DNA from: Komagataella phaffii GS115
Taxonomy: Eukaryota > Ascomycota > Pichiomycetes > Pichiales > Pichiaceae
Direction: 5' to 3'
Assembly: GCF_000027005.1 (NCBI RefSeq)
Contig: NC_012963.1
Location: forward strand, 1,116,001-1,180,000
Length of the DNA: 64,000 nt
Made by a program: the position numbers and the translations under genes. The notes below the pieces were generated by a model. The model had not been told where the DNA came from. It searched no databases and saw only the letters and a program-made list of their open reading frames with translations. Shown here one piece after another: positions 1 through 10,126 of this stretch; positions within the stretch are counted from its first letter, which is position 1, and each line of letters begins with the position of its first letter.

Positions 1-227
1 CCAGTGCTACTTCCACTTCCACTTCTAACTCAAATGATGATGATGATAACAATAATTCGTCTCCTACTACTTCGTCTGGCACTTCCTCCGCAGCTTCCGG
101 ATTCGTTCAAAATATGAGCCAAACTTCAGGCTCTTCATCAGCAACGTCAAATAATGCCGCTGCCTCTCTTTCAGCTGGTTTCCTTACTACTATTTCCTTT
201 TTTGCATCTGTATTAGGATTCCTTTAG
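1..227 (+). CDS. C-terminus of a GPI-anchored cell-surface protein (5' partial)
   Basis: The open frame runs in from the window edge (first full codon at 3) and stops with TAG at 225-227. What is visible is a Ser/Thr/Asn/Asp-rich stretch of about 55 residues, typical of an O-mannosylated stalk, then small residues (SNNAAAS) and a C-terminal hydrophobic tail ending FFASVLGFL with no charged residue. This is the standard layout of a GPI-attachment signal, with the cleavage site probably in the SNNAAA region. The protein is therefore likely a plasma-membrane or cell-wall mannoprotein. The catalytic or binding part lies outside the window, so the family (glucanosyltransferase, Ecm33-like and others) cannot be told. 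Confidence 0.75.
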   Translation, partial: SATSTSTSNSNDDDDNNNSSPTTSSGTSSAASGFVQNMSQTSGSSSATSNNAAASLSAGFLTTISFFASVLGFL

Positions 228-528
228 GATAGTAAACTAGTAAAATTACAATTTAAATTATTTGTCTAAGGCCATAAGAGACATTGGAATATATCTCTGA
301 TACTAAACTCTTGAGTAACATTGGGGTAGTAAAGGCGAGAGCTTGCTTGCCCAAAGAAAGTCTAGATAAAGTACAATTGAGCTACTTCCAACTCTTCTGC
401 GTCCTGTTCTCTCGTTGTCCCTGTAAACTTTCTCGCTTCTTGCGGTTTCGTTCCGGGTAACCCCATGTTTCAACGCGACAAGTGTTCCATTTGTCAAACA
501 AACTACGACTATCCACCATCCATTCAAG
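228..528. other. Intergenic, COP1 promoter and 5' leader
   Basis: No gene is visible. The stretch holds the 3' end of the GPI protein transcript and the COP1 promoter. The minus-strand open frame across it does not look like a real protein. Confidence 0.5.
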
Positions 529-3500
529 ATGAAGATGCTAACCAAATTCGAATCCAAGTCTTCTAAGGCTAAGGGTGTAGCATTCCATCCTAAAAGGCCT
601 TGGATACTTGTTTCGCTGCACTCGTCGACGATCCAATTATGGGATTACCGAATGGGTACGTTAATTGATCGTTTTGAAGATCACGACGGCCCTGTAAGAG
701 GTGTCGACTTCCATCCTACTCAACCATACTTCGTTTCAGGAGGTGATGACTATTCTATTAAGGTGTGGAGTCTGCAAACCAGGAAATGTCTGTTTACACT
801 TTCTGGACACCTGGATTACGTGAGAACTGTCTTTTTCCACTATGATTTACCATGGATCGTGTCTGCATCCGACGATCAAACCATTAGAATCTGGAATTGG
901 CAAAATCGCCAGGAGATTGCTTGCTTGACTGGTCATAATCACTATGTTATGTCTGCCAAATTTCATCCATCAGAAGATTTGATTGTTAGCGCATCTCTGG
1001 ATCAAACAGTTCGTGTGTGGGATATTACAGGTCTGAGAAAGAAGCACAGTGCACCTGCCAACATGAGAAACACTTATGAAGATCAATTTGCTAGACAAAA
1101 TATGCCTCAGCAAGATATCTTTGGCAACACCGATGCTATGGTCAAGTATGTTTTGGAAGGTCATGATAAAGGTGTCAATTGGGCTGACTTCCACCCAACT
1201 TTGCCCCTGATTGTTTCTGGTGCTGATGATAGATTAGTGAAAATATGGAGAATGAGTGAACACAAGGCTTGGGAAGTTGATACCTGTAGAGGTCATACCA
1301 ACAACGTTCCATGTGTTTTGTTCCATCCAACACAGGATTTGATTATTTCAGTTGGTGAAGACAAAACCATCCGAACTTGGGACTTGAATAAACGTACACC
1401 GGTAAAACAATTCAAGCGTGACAATGATAGATTTTGGCTGATAGCAGCGCACCCCGAAATCAATTTATTCGCAACATGTCATGATTCTGGTGTCATGGTG
1501 TTCAAGCTTGACAGAGAAAGACCTGCTCACTCCGTTCACCAGGATTCTCTCTATTTTATCAACAATGAAAAGCAGGTCCAAGTTTATGACTACCGTACCA
1601 AAAAGGTCAGCTTACCTATGCTGTCTCTGAAAAAGATTGGCAAACCATGGACGAACTTCAAGACTTTGTCTTACAATCCTGCTGAACATTCAATTTTGAT
1701 AACTACTGGAGACGCTGATAACGCTTACTACGCATTGGTTTCTTTGCCAAAGGATGTTACTGGTGCTATTGAACCAACCAACATCCGTGAGGGAACTGCA
1801 AACTTTGCTTGTTTCATTGCCCGTAACAGGTTTGTGACATATGTCAAGTCTACTAAAACTTTGGAAGTATTAGATTTGAACAACTCTGTCACTAAATCGA
1901 TTAAATTGGATTACACTGTGAAAGATGTAGTTTATGCTGGACCGGGAACTGTACTTTTGTTAAGATCCAACAGTGTAATTCACTATGACGTTCAACAAAG
2001 AAAAGAACTAGCAGAAATTCAGGTGAACAATGTCAAATACGTTTCATGGTCTGCTGATAGTAGATATGTTGCTTTGCTTTCAAAGCACACCATCACTATT
2101 GCTACTAGGAAACTTGAACTCGTTACCTCTATGCACGAGACAATTAGAATCAAAAGTGCTGAATGGGATGAATCTGGAGTTCTGATCTATTCGACTCTTA
2201 ACCACATCAAGTACACACTACTGAATGGGGACAACGGTATCATTAAAACTTTGGCTAGCACATTATACATCACGAAAGTTCAGGGTAGAAGCTGTTTCTG
2301 CTTGAATAGAAACGGTGAGGTAGAAGTTGCTACAATTGATCCAACAGAGTACCGATTCAAGAAGGCTTTGGTAAACAAAAACTTTACTGAAGTATTACGT
2401 ATCATCAAGAACTCTAATTTGGTTGGTCAAAATATTATTGGATATCTTCAGAAAAAAGGTTATCCAGAAATTGCTTTACAATTCGTACAGGACCCTCAGA
2501 CTAGATTTGAACTATCTTTAGAATGTGGAAACCTGGATATCGCCCTTGAGGAAGCAAAGAAATTGAACAATGCAGTTCCATGGAGCAAACTTGGAAGAGA
2601 AGCTCTGGGCCAGTGCAATGTTAAGATTGTAGAACTAGTTTTCCAGCAATTGAAACAATTGGACAGATTATCCTTTTTTTATCTAATTACAGGTGATATT
2701 ACGAAATTATCTAAGATGTTACAAATATCTGAACACAGAGGTGATCTCTCTGCAATTGTCCAAAATTCCATATACTTGAATGATATTGAAAAGAGAATCA
2801 AGGCCTACCTAGAAGGAGGCCTTGCACCATTGGCCTATGCTACTGCCAAATCAAACGGCTTAGACGAACTTGCGTCTCAAATAGCTGAAAGTTCTGGTAT
2901 TGCAGAGGCTAATATCAAGCTACCTTTTACAGAGAAAAAATTTGTTTCTTTGCCGCAAGTTAAGATCCCAAACGTTAATGACTGGCCATTGAAGCAAGCT
3001 CAGTTATCATTTTTTGAACAAGCCATATTGGGTCAAGTTGACGCTCTTGAATTGAAAGACGAGTACCAAGAAGAAGCTCGCCTGGAGACAGCTCCTGTTG
3101 ATTCTTTTGGTGAGATTGACTTTGAAGACGCCCAGGACCTTGAAGAAGATGATGGCTGGGATCTCGGTGACGAAGACCTTGATGTTGATATCGATGAGGT
3201 TGAGGAAACTCTTGATAGTGAAGATGTTCCTATTGTTGCTGGTGAAGTCGGAAACTGGTTAAAGAATGGACGCACTGCTGCTGTTTATGCCGCTGCTGGA
3301 CAATTTGACCGAGCAGCTCAAATACTCAATAAGCAGGTTGGTGTTGTCGAATTTGAGCCTCTTCGTGAAAGGTTTTTGGATGTTTATCAAGCCTCCAAAC
3401 TGTACTTAGCAGGTAACCAAGGATTGGATCCAATTCCAAGTTTCATCCGTGCTGATACTGAAGAAGATTCTGCTAGTGAAGTCCTTCCTTTTATTCCAGG

Positions 3501-4149
3501 CTTGGATACTTTAGAATTCAGACTTCAAGAAGGATTCAAGCTTTTCCGTGCTGCTAAGCTTCAACAGGCTATCGAGGAGTTCAGAACTATAATCTACACA
3601 GTTGTTCTTTCAACTGTTAAAACTCAAGAGGAGGAAGAAAAACTGTTTCAGGTTCTTCAAACTTGTCGTGAGTACATTTTGGGACTTTCAATCGAGCTTG
3701 CTCGTCGTCAATTACCCCAAGATCAAGTCAAACGTAGTCTCGAGTTAGCGGCCTATTTTACCAGGGCAAAGTTACAACCTGCACACAGAGTGAGCGCTCT
3801 GCAAGTAGCAATGACGCAGTCATTCAAGCATAAGAATTTCATTTCGGCAAGTTACTTCTCCGGGGAATTTTTGAAGTTAGTTACTTCGGGTACCAGAGCC
3901 GAGCAAGCCCAGAAAATCAAGCTAAAGTCGGATCAGATTGCTAACGATAGCATTGAGATAGATTTCGATCCTTACGCAGAGTTTGACATTTGTGCTGGAA
4001 CGTTCACTCCAATTTATAAAGGTTCAAGATTTGCATCTGAGTCCTTAGTTGGTGCCAAGTACCAAGTCTCCGAGGAGGGAAAACTCTGCAGCATCACAAA
4101 GATTACCCAAATAGGAGCTACGTCTTCAGGATTGCGACTTCTTAATTAG
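529..4149 (+). CDS. COP1: Coatomer subunit alpha (alpha-COP)
   Basis: 1206 residues, the usual length for alpha-COP, the scaffold of the COPI coat that returns cargo from Golgi to ER. The N-terminus MKMLTKFESKSSKAKG and the following FHPKRPWILVSLHSSTIQLWDYRMG match the family almost residue for residue, which fixes the start at 529. About six WD40 repeats fill residues 5-320 (GHLDYVRTVFFH, GHNHYVMSAKFHP, GHDKGVNWADFHP, GHTNNVPCVLFHP). A second propeller follows to about 600, then a helical solenoid. An acidic linker near residues 862-905 (rich in E/D, containing EDDGWDLGDED) leads into the C-terminal domain that binds epsilon-COP. A CTG codon encodes the conserved Leu of GHLDYVRT, evidence for standard CTG decoding. 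It converges on JHD1 with a 75-base gap. Confidence 0.97.
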   Translation: MKMLTKFESKSSKAKGVAFHPKRPWILVSLHSSTIQLWDYRMGTLIDRFEDHDGPVRGVDFHPTQPYFVSGGDDYSIKVWSLQTRKCLFTLSGHLDYVRTVFFHYDLPWIVSASDDQTIRIWNWQNRQEIACLTGHNHYVMSAKFHPSEDLIVSASLDQTVRVWDITGLRKKHSAPANMRNTYEDQFARQNMPQQDIFGNTDAMVKYVLEGHDKGVNWADFHPTLPLIVSGADDRLVKIWRMSEHKAWEVDTCRGHTNNVPCVLFHPTQDLIISVGEDKTIRTWDLNKRTPVKQFKRDNDRFWLIAAHPEINLFATCHDSGVMVFKLDRERPAHSVHQDSLYFINNEKQVQVYDYRTKKVSLPMLSLKKIGKPWTNFKTLSYNPAEHSILITTGDADNAYYALVSLPKDVTGAIEPTNIREGTANFACFIARNRFVTYVKSTKTLEVLDLNNSVTKSIKLDYTVKDVVYAGPGTVLLLRSNSVIHYDVQQRKELAEIQVNNVKYVSWSADSRYVALLSKHTITIATRKLELVTSMHETIRIKSAEWDESGVLIYSTLNHIKYTLLNGDNGIIKTLASTLYITKVQGRSCFCLNRNGEVEVATIDPTEYRFKKALVNKNFTEVLRIIKNSNLVGQNIIGYLQKKGYPEIALQFVQDPQTRFELSLECGNLDIALEEAKKLNNAVPWSKLGREALGQCNVKIVELVFQQLKQLDRLSFFYLITGDITKLSKMLQISEHRGDLSAIVQNSIYLNDIEKRIKAYLEGGLAPLAYATAKSNGLDELASQIAESSGIAEANIKLPFTEKKFVSLPQVKIPNVNDWPLKQAQLSFFEQAILGQVDALELKDEYQEEARLETAPVDSFGEIDFEDAQDLEEDDGWDLGDEDLDVDIDEVEETLDSEDVPIVAGEVGNWLKNGRTAAVYAAAGQFDRAAQILNKQVGVVEFEPLRERFLDVYQASKLYLAGNQGLDPIPSFIRADTEEDSASEVLPFIPGLDTLEFRLQEGFKLFRAAKLQQAIEEFRTIIYTVVLSTVKTQEEEEKLFQVLQTCREYILGLSIELARRQLPQDQVKRSLELAAYFTRAKLQPAHRVSALQVAMTQSFKHKNFISASYFSGEFLKLVTSGTRAEQAQKIKLKSDQIANDSIEIDFDPYAEFDICAGTFTPIYKGSRFASESLVGAKYQVSEEGKLCSITKITQIGATSSGLRLLN

Positions 4150-4224
4150 AAAGATAGTCTTTGACTTAGTAAGCTGATCATAGGGTCAGATAAAAAAAAA
4201 GTATTTCGTTGATATAGATAGTAC

Positions 4225-5799
4225 TCAATTATTCATTTTTATCCTCTTCGGTGTTGGTCCTTCTGGTTGATCTTTTCTCAAATACTTAAGAGAATCTTGA
4301 AACTCATCCAAAAAACCCTCTATACTCCCTATTAGCTTGAACGGGATAGAGTTCTTGATAATCGACTTAATTCTTGTGATTGATTTATCAGTACTTTTGG
4401 TCATGAGAACGGATAATTGAGCTTGATAGAACGTTAATAAACTTTGCTGTGTTTCGTATGACGACCATTTCCCGCTGTCATGTCCGTTAAGAATAAAGTA
4501 TCCTAGAAGCCAAATAAGTTTATTGAAGTTAGGAAACTTGTATCTCTCAGGGACTTTTGTCCTATATTCAATGTCGTAGATCAACAAATGCGTAGGAATG
4601 TTAAGATAAGTTAGGAAATTACCGCCTATGACAAGGGAATCTTCAGGCGTGAAAACAGCATGAATCCAACCTGAGGGAAGGATAAGTAAATCTCCGGGCA
4701 TCACCTCTATTTTAATACCATTATTGTTATAACTAGATGGAAATACAGGTTTTGTTTGAGGTTTAACCAATGAGCCAAACCATACCTTATTCTGATCTGG
4801 CATATTGCACCATTGTTCATAAGATTTTAAATTTTGCTTGGTGGGAGGGTACAGTATGAACGTTTTGCGTCCCCTTAGAACTGTATAATAAACTGAGGTA
4901 CCCCCAAAATCGATATGGAAATCAGTAAAAGAATTCTGCACAGACATGAGGCAGTATTTAGTCACCTTCGGTTTAGATACATTTATCGCATGGTTATTGA
5001 GATGGTCTTGAAAATTCGAAGATGACCACAAACAATTGACAATATCTATATCCTTCACAAAACGTGGGATTTGGATGAGCTTTTCAAGAATAGAATCTGA
5101 TACCTCTAGACTAATGACATTCCTAATTCTATCTCTACTGTTAGGGTCAGCGTTATAGTAATCTCTCCATTTAAGCATTGTCCATGAAGAATTCTCTTGA
5201 GTTAAAACATCCATTACCTCAACAGGTGTCTCTTTTCCTACTAGCTCAGTCACTTCGGAAACAGTTAAATCCTTGGGAAACTCAAAATCCAGCTGGTATA
5301 CTCGTTTAAGCTCCGGGTCTGGATTAAGGTGAGGGTTTGCAGAGGGTATCAATATTGGTTTGGTAAGCTGTGTTTCATTGATTATTTCATTTATAGTAGC
5401 ATCGTTGATTATTCCATTGGTCTTCTCCGTCTTGCGATCATTAGGTCTCACCATGTAAATCAAATTATGAATAGGTCTGTCATTTTGAAACTGTTCGAAA
5501 TGACTAATGTGAGGATGCCTGTTAATGAATCGAACCTGGTCACCATCATTCAATGCAACATAGTCAACTTTGGGCTGGTGGCGTTTGGATTTCCGTTTCA
5601 TAACTGAAGGGCCTGCATATTTGGTCCGTTGACACTTTAGACAATGATACACTGAAATTCTGTCAGTTTCTTGTTTTGTTAGATCGACGCATTTACAATG
5701 GAACCAGACACGGCAAAAATTACACAAAATCCAGTCTAATTCATTTGTTTCTATTGACTGGACACACAGGGGGCATTTTTCATCATCATCCAAAGTCAT
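4225..5799 (-). CDS. JHD1: JmjC-domain histone demethylase with PHD finger (Jhd1 type)
   Basis: 524 residues. A PHD finger at the N-terminus has the ligand set C9, C12, C26, C29, H34, C37, C53, C56. The JmjC fold follows: HID at 295-297 and H380 (GWIHAVF) give the Fe(II) facial triad, and the Lys in GRKTFILYPPT is positioned to bind 2-oxoglutarate. The PHD-then-JmjC order and the length fit Jhd1/KDM2 enzymes, which remove methyl groups from histone H3 Lys36. All catalytic ligands are present, so an active dioxygenase is expected. It is divergent from RSM18 across 327 bases, the same head-to-head pair as S. cerevisiae YER051W/YER050C. The start at 5799 leaves only eight residues before the first zinc ligand. 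Confidence 0.92.
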   Translation of the reverse strand: MTLDDDEKCPLCVQSIETNELDWILCNFCRVWFHCKCVDLTKQETDRISVYHCLKCQRTKYAGPSVMKRKSKRHQPKVDYVALNDGDQVRFINRHPHISHFEQFQNDRPIHNLIYMVRPNDRKTEKTNGIINDATINEIINETQLTKPILIPSANPHLNPDPELKRVYQLDFEFPKDLTVSEVTELVGKETPVEVMDVLTQENSSWTMLKWRDYYNADPNSRDRIRNVISLEVSDSILEKLIQIPRFVKDIDIVNCLWSSSNFQDHLNNHAINVSKPKVTKYCLMSVQNSFTDFHIDFGGTSVYYTVLRGRKTFILYPPTKQNLKSYEQWCNMPDQNKVWFGSLVKPQTKPVFPSSYNNNGIKIEVMPGDLLILPSGWIHAVFTPEDSLVIGGNFLTYLNIPTHLLIYDIEYRTKVPERYKFPNFNKLIWLLGYFILNGHDSGKWSSYETQQSLLTFYQAQLSVLMTKSTDKSITRIKSIIKNSIPFKLIGSIEGFLDEFQDSLKYLRKDQPEGPTPKRIKMNN

Positions 5800-6126
5800 T
5801 GGGATGTGGAGTAGATAGACTTCTGGCCACTGATATCTACGATAAGGTTCTTATGTGATAGTGTACCACTCAACTGACATGGCTAGCGTAAAACTAATTT
5901 ACTATAGGTCGACCAAGGTTGAAAACAAGAACAGTCCGATTGGGATCGGAAAAGAAGTTATTGTACCTGTCACACCACAAGAAAAGTTCCCTGAAGCACT
6001 ACAAATATAAAAATGGCTATCAAGTAAGCTCTAAACTTTATGCCAGCGACTATTTCGTGTACCGACCAATTATCATGTTAACATCTCAAAATTTTCGATT
6101 CCGCGGGTTGTACCAAGTAAGGCAAC
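5800..6126. promoter_or_regulatory. Shared divergent promoter JHD1 / RSM18
   Basis: 327 bases between two outward-facing start codons. An open frame at 5919-6200 overlaps the RSM18 start in another frame; its content is not protein-like and it is taken as chance. No specific factor site is claimed. Confidence 0.5.
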
Positions 6127-6582
6127 ATGTTGAGGACGGTCCGTGCATACTCAACCAACAAATGGGTCAAAGAATCCACCAAGATGAGAGCTCAGGTTAA
6201 ACTGGCCCAAGAAGTAGAAACTAAGAAAGTCAACATTCACCCAAGATTGGTGAGAGAATTTCAAGAACGTCAAACTTATGACCCAATCGATTTTTCTACC
6301 ATCTCTGCTCAACAAGCTACGAAGCACAGATTCGAAAATGCAGCTATTGAGAATAGGAGTCATTTCTTAGATAAAAGAGTCAATCCATTGGACTATTATT
6401 GTCGACCAGAGATTTTGAGTAGATATTTAACCACTGGTGGTAGGATTTTGCACAAGGACGTTACTGGGTTAAGTAACAAGCAACAAAGATTATTATCTAA
6501 AGCCATCAAAAGGGCTAGAGCTGCAGGATTACTTTCACATGTGTCTAGAGATGTTTCTTTCAACCTGAAGATAAAAAACTAA
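6127..6582 (+). CDS. RSM18: Mitochondrial small-subunit ribosomal protein bS18m
   Basis: 151 residues. The first 20 or so are basic and Ser/Thr-rich (MLRTVRAYSTNKWVKESTK), as in a mitochondrial import signal. The C-terminal half carries the S18 core: NPLDYYCRPEILSRYLTTGG, then KDVTGLSNKQQRLLSKAIKRARAAGLL, the conserved helix that binds 16S-type rRNA in bacterial S18. The protein should work in the mitoribosome small subunit. It converges on PKP1 with a 66-base gap. The ATG at 6127 is supported because it gives the complete targeting peptide. Confidence 0.93.
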   Translation: MLRTVRAYSTNKWVKESTKMRAQVKLAQEVETKKVNIHPRLVREFQERQTYDPIDFSTISAQQATKHRFENAAIENRSHFLDKRVNPLDYYCRPEILSRYLTTGGRILHKDVTGLSNKQQRLLSKAIKRARAAGLLSHVSRDVSFNLKIKN

Positions 6583-6648
6583 CTTAAAAAATGCATCATT
6601 ACCTGTACATAGGCTAATAAAGTGATAAATACGAATCAGAATTCACTG

Positions 6649-7953
6649 TCATGTAACTAAATCCATATCTGGACCAGTCAACTTGACGTAAACATCTGTA
6701 CCCCAACCTAAATAAGTCTGGACATTTATATCTCCTCCGAATAATTCCACATAAATTTTACTCAAAGGCATTCCATATCCCATACCACTTATAACGTTAG
6801 CATTAGGGCCGGAATTGTTCAATGTTTTGTAGGCTTCACCCTCATTTGCTACAAACGTTGTATATGAGTATTGGAAAATCTTGTCAAACACTTCTGGTGT
6901 AATACCTTTGCCCAGATCTCTAATTCGAATCTCAAGGTAGTTCGAAACATGACAGTCACCTACGGTATTGCAAACATACGGCTTATTGGCAACAATAGTG
7001 ACATTGATTGGTTTTGTTACGTGATTTTCAATATGAGCCCTGGCACTGTTCTTCAGCAATTCTGTAATAATATATTGTAAGTGTGAAGAGATGTAAGGGA
7101 AATGAATTGGTGAGGAATTGACATGGTCATTGTTGTGGGATTCAATCCTGATATCATCTTGAAGAATGACAGTATCAATCTCCATAGAGATTTTTTCATC
7201 ATACTTTAGTAAACACATATCATTAACGAATTCAAAACTTCTATTGACAATTTCAATGACATCAAGATTTTTTTCGACTACGCCGATCAAATCAGATTTC
7301 TCATTACTGATCAACTGCTCACTTAATGCAACATGGTGATTGCATATGAGTCTCATTAATATTCTTTCCTTCAAATGGCTATCCAAAAAATCACGGTCAT
7401 CCTTTAAGACTCTCAAATGGGCAATTTCCTCAAAACCTTTGGAAAGAATCTCCAAGTTATCTGCATGCAAGTCGGTGATCTGGGTTAAAGTTTTATTGAA
7501 CTGGACATTATGGGCTGTGTCCTTGATTGTGAAGTCTTGAATACTTTCTAACTTTATGTCTTCATCAATATCTGATATGAATTTCAGCAGCAATTGCAAT
7601 GATTCTAAGTATGTGTCATATATAGTTCCAATGTTTGCATTAAGAACGCAGATGTACGGCAAAGAACGCAGTTCCCTTATCCTTTTCGCCGTCAAGGCGA
7701 GCATATCCTTAAGCGTATCGTTAGCATTATCCAAAATCATCTGGTCTGTGTCTTTAGTGATCACCTTGCTGTTGAACCTTAGCAGATCGTTCAAGGTTGT
7801 TTGCGGCAACGGATAAGAGGCCAATTTGATCGTTATTTTCTCCAAAGCAGAGCGTAACCTGTAGTCTTCATGAGTGTTGTTGTTGTATATAACACTTGTC
7901 GAATTGAACCTAACATACGGCTTCAAAACACACCGGTTGACAAATCTTAGCAT
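6649..7953 (-). CDS. PKP1: Mitochondrial pyruvate dehydrogenase kinase
   Basis: 434 residues from the ATG at 7953; the open frame continues upstream only to a TTG. The N-terminus MLRFVNRCVLKPYVRFNSTS is a good mitochondrial presequence. The N-terminal four-helix region contains LRSLPYICVLNANIGTIYD, typical of the BCKDK/PDK family. The C-terminal GHKL ATPase domain shows an N box (ELLKNSARAHI), G1 box (RDLGKGITPEVFDKIF) and G2 box (SGMGYGMPLSKIYVELFGG), followed by LGWGTDVYVKL. These proteins phosphorylate and inactivate the E1-alpha subunit of pyruvate dehydrogenase in the matrix. Similarity is closer to S. cerevisiae Pkp1 than to Pkp2 as far as can be judged by eye. Confidence 0.88.
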   Translation of the reverse strand: MLRFVNRCVLKPYVRFNSTSVIYNNNTHEDYRLRSALEKITIKLASYPLPQTTLNDLLRFNSKVITKDTDQMILDNANDTLKDMLALTAKRIRELRSLPYICVLNANIGTIYDTYLESLQLLLKFISDIDEDIKLESIQDFTIKDTAHNVQFNKTLTQITDLHADNLEILSKGFEEIAHLRVLKDDRDFLDSHLKERILMRLICNHHVALSEQLISNEKSDLIGVVEKNLDVIEIVNRSFEFVNDMCLLKYDEKISMEIDTVILQDDIRIESHNNDHVNSSPIHFPYISSHLQYIITELLKNSARAHIENHVTKPINVTIVANKPYVCNTVGDCHVSNYLEIRIRDLGKGITPEVFDKIFQYSYTTFVANEGEAYKTLNNSGPNANVISGMGYGMPLSKIYVELFGGDINVQTYLGWGTDVYVKLTGPDMDLVT

Positions 7954-8332
7954 TGGTTGTAAATACAAGAATCAAAATATAGGTACAAGTAAACGCAGAG
8001 AGTTTTTAACCGATATGGATTTTGAGGGGAGGTCAGAAACACTCGAAAAAGCGATACTTATCAGATACTCGATAAGAAATCGGATTGATTCCCATCAAGC
8101 TATGGATATAGTGGAAGGCGAAGGCCTGATGGGATAGCTAGAATCTCAGAAGAACGGTTATGTGGTTTGTATAGCAGCCAAGTCATCCTCTCCCTTTGGG
8201 CTAGCTTATAATGTTATTTAAATAGTTATACAAGATCTTGTACAGAACCACGAACTACTAAAACTTCTCACAGAAAAGTAGAAGTAATGCTCAGAATATA
8301 TCGTTTGTATGTACTAATGCTTCATTGACTAG
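7954..8332. other. Intergenic, PKP1 promoter and LDB17 3' end
   Basis: Two minus-strand genes are separated by 379 bases. A plus-strand open frame at 7874-8137 overlaps the PKP1 start and is taken as a shadow. Nothing else is recognised. Confidence 0.5.
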
Positions 8333-9649
8333 TTATTGTGGAGTTCGAGAGACCTTGGAAGAAGCCAAATCAAAAGAACTGTTATTGTCAGTGATGTAAA
8401 TACTTTTTTGAAACTTCCTAGCCAACGGTATGGGAGGAGGCTGTCTGAAAGAAGAAGTTGTGGAGTTTGAGACAATTGATTCCTGATCGTCAGATTCCTC
8501 GGAGAATAATTTGAGGTCTAAACATCTCTCAGTCAATCGCTTCATGGTCTTGGAACATGATTCGTTGCTAATTAGATTTTGAAGTGCGTCTTTGATATTG
8601 GATAATTTGTAGCAAACGTCGGATAACTGAGTAAAACAAAGCATGGGATATAATACTCTCAAATATGTGTTGATTAGTGGGGCCTCATTGGTGATGGATA
8701 AGTTAAGAAGCTCTCTTATAAATATATCCACTAATACTTTCAAGTCATTCAAATAAATCCATTTGCAAGTCATTGATGTGGTAAATATTAGGTAAAAAAC
8801 TTTAAGAATCAGTATTTGCAGAATATGATCATCTTCTCTGTTAAAATGGAGCATTAAACATTCCACAAAATTTGAGAAGTTGTCATCTTGAATCATGAAG
8901 AGAAACACTTTATTCTCGCATCGAGAACTTTGGGCATCGTTGTCATAAATTAGCTCGTGACTTTGTATCATAAACTGTTCATTAAGGGCAAGAATTAACT
9001 TGAATTGGAGGAAATTTTCATAATCTTCATTCCTGGATACTAACATTAAGGAAGAGAATAGATTTCCAAGCAACCTATCCGGTATAAAATGCAATTGTTC
9101 AACATCTAAGCTTGAACAATAATCAATGCTAATTAAGAGGTAGTTCGAAAATTCAAGCTCATAATCTAAGGAGATACGACTCTTAATAATGTAGAAATTT
9201 AAAAGGGTAGACGAAAGAATGTCAAACCACTGAAACTTACTTAATGCTTCCTGATCGTGTAAGTAGTACAAGATCCAGCCAATATGTTCTATCAGCTTGA
9301 TATTTTGAACCAAGGAATCTTTATAGGTCAAATCATCATTCTTTTGCAATAGTTGTATAATTCTAGTGTTGTTATCATTAGTGTATTGCAACAAGCTCAA
9401 AAGTTTTCTTGTGCAAAATTCCATGTTGTCTATGAACCAGTCACAATCAATCAGAAACTTACTACTTTTCTCGTAGAAACGGGCCTTTTTATTTTCACAA
9501 TGAATGGCCAACGTGATACATTGAACAAGCAATGAGTTCACGACTTCCTCTGGCATACCTGTAACGTACTCGTTCTGAAGTGTGCATAATATCTCAGTGA
9601 TCAAGTTCCAAAATTGGTCTTGATTCAATTGATCAGGGACATCTAGCAT
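8333..9649 (-). CDS. LDB17: Ldb17/SPIN90-like actin-patch regulator
   Basis: 438 residues, almost wholly alpha-helical and leucine-rich, as in the armadillo-like SPIN90/Ldb17 domain. The C-terminal 60 residues are Ser-rich and contain the SH3 ligand RQPPPIPLARKF; the S. cerevisiae protein likewise ends in a proline-rich segment that binds SH3 domains of endocytic proteins. Family members bind Arp2/3 and help start linear actin filaments at endocytic sites. Position supports the call: COP1, LDB17 and RPN5 occur here with the same relative orientations as YDL145C, YDL146W and YDL147W. The sequence is divergent, so identification rests partly on this order. Confidence 0.72.
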   Translation of the reverse strand: MLDVPDQLNQDQFWNLITEILCTLQNEYVTGMPEEVVNSLLVQCITLAIHCENKKARFYEKSSKFLIDCDWFIDNMEFCTRKLLSLLQYTNDNNTRIIQLLQKNDDLTYKDSLVQNIKLIEHIGWILYYLHDQEALSKFQWFDILSSTLLNFYIIKSRISLDYELEFSNYLLISIDYCSSLDVEQLHFIPDRLLGNLFSSLMLVSRNEDYENFLQFKLILALNEQFMIQSHELIYDNDAQSSRCENKVFLFMIQDDNFSNFVECLMLHFNREDDHILQILILKVFYLIFTTSMTCKWIYLNDLKVLVDIFIRELLNLSITNEAPLINTYLRVLYPMLCFTQLSDVCYKLSNIKDALQNLISNESCSKTMKRLTERCLDLKLFSEESDDQESIVSNSTTSSFRQPPPIPLARKFQKSIYITDNNSSFDLASSKVSRTPQ

Positions 9650-10126
9650 AACTGAATGATATTCATGAAGTGAAGTGGATAAATGAGTGGTTGTTGGAAG
9701 TAGAACGGAGAGTTGGAGGCCACTTAAAAGGTGAGAATCGTAGAGAGAGGGAGATTACTGAGGCGGGAAAACTTGAAAGCTGAAAGTTTTATTTTTTTTT
9801 TAACGAAAGCAAAAGCCAGGGTTACACTAAGTAGCTCCATATAGTTACTATTTTATTGACATACGCTTAGACCAATCTAAACTTAATGAAAAAGGAATTT
9901 GAAGAAAGATACTGGGTAAACTGTGTGATTATATAAGCAAATGCTTTCTATAAAGGAAAGCTCAAGCACATAGATATCTTTGGCCAACTGTCACGGATAA
10001 ATACGTGGTACAAATCCGATTATCAGTATAAATGATCGAAAACTCCTCTCAGTGAGCAGTTGTCAAGATATAGGATATCAGCTTCATCCTTCTGCCAATC
10101 CAATCCCCCTTTCCTAGTCTCGAAAA
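9650..10126. promoter_or_regulatory. Divergent promoter LDB17 / ATG38-like
   Basis: 477 bases between opposite start codons, AT-rich with T and A tracts near 9788-9801. No RNA gene or repeat is recognised. Confidence 0.5.

Noticed and set aside
5919..6200. 93-codon plus-strand frame before RSM18
   Set aside because: Overlaps the RSM18 start in another frame, with irregular composition; no family resemblance.
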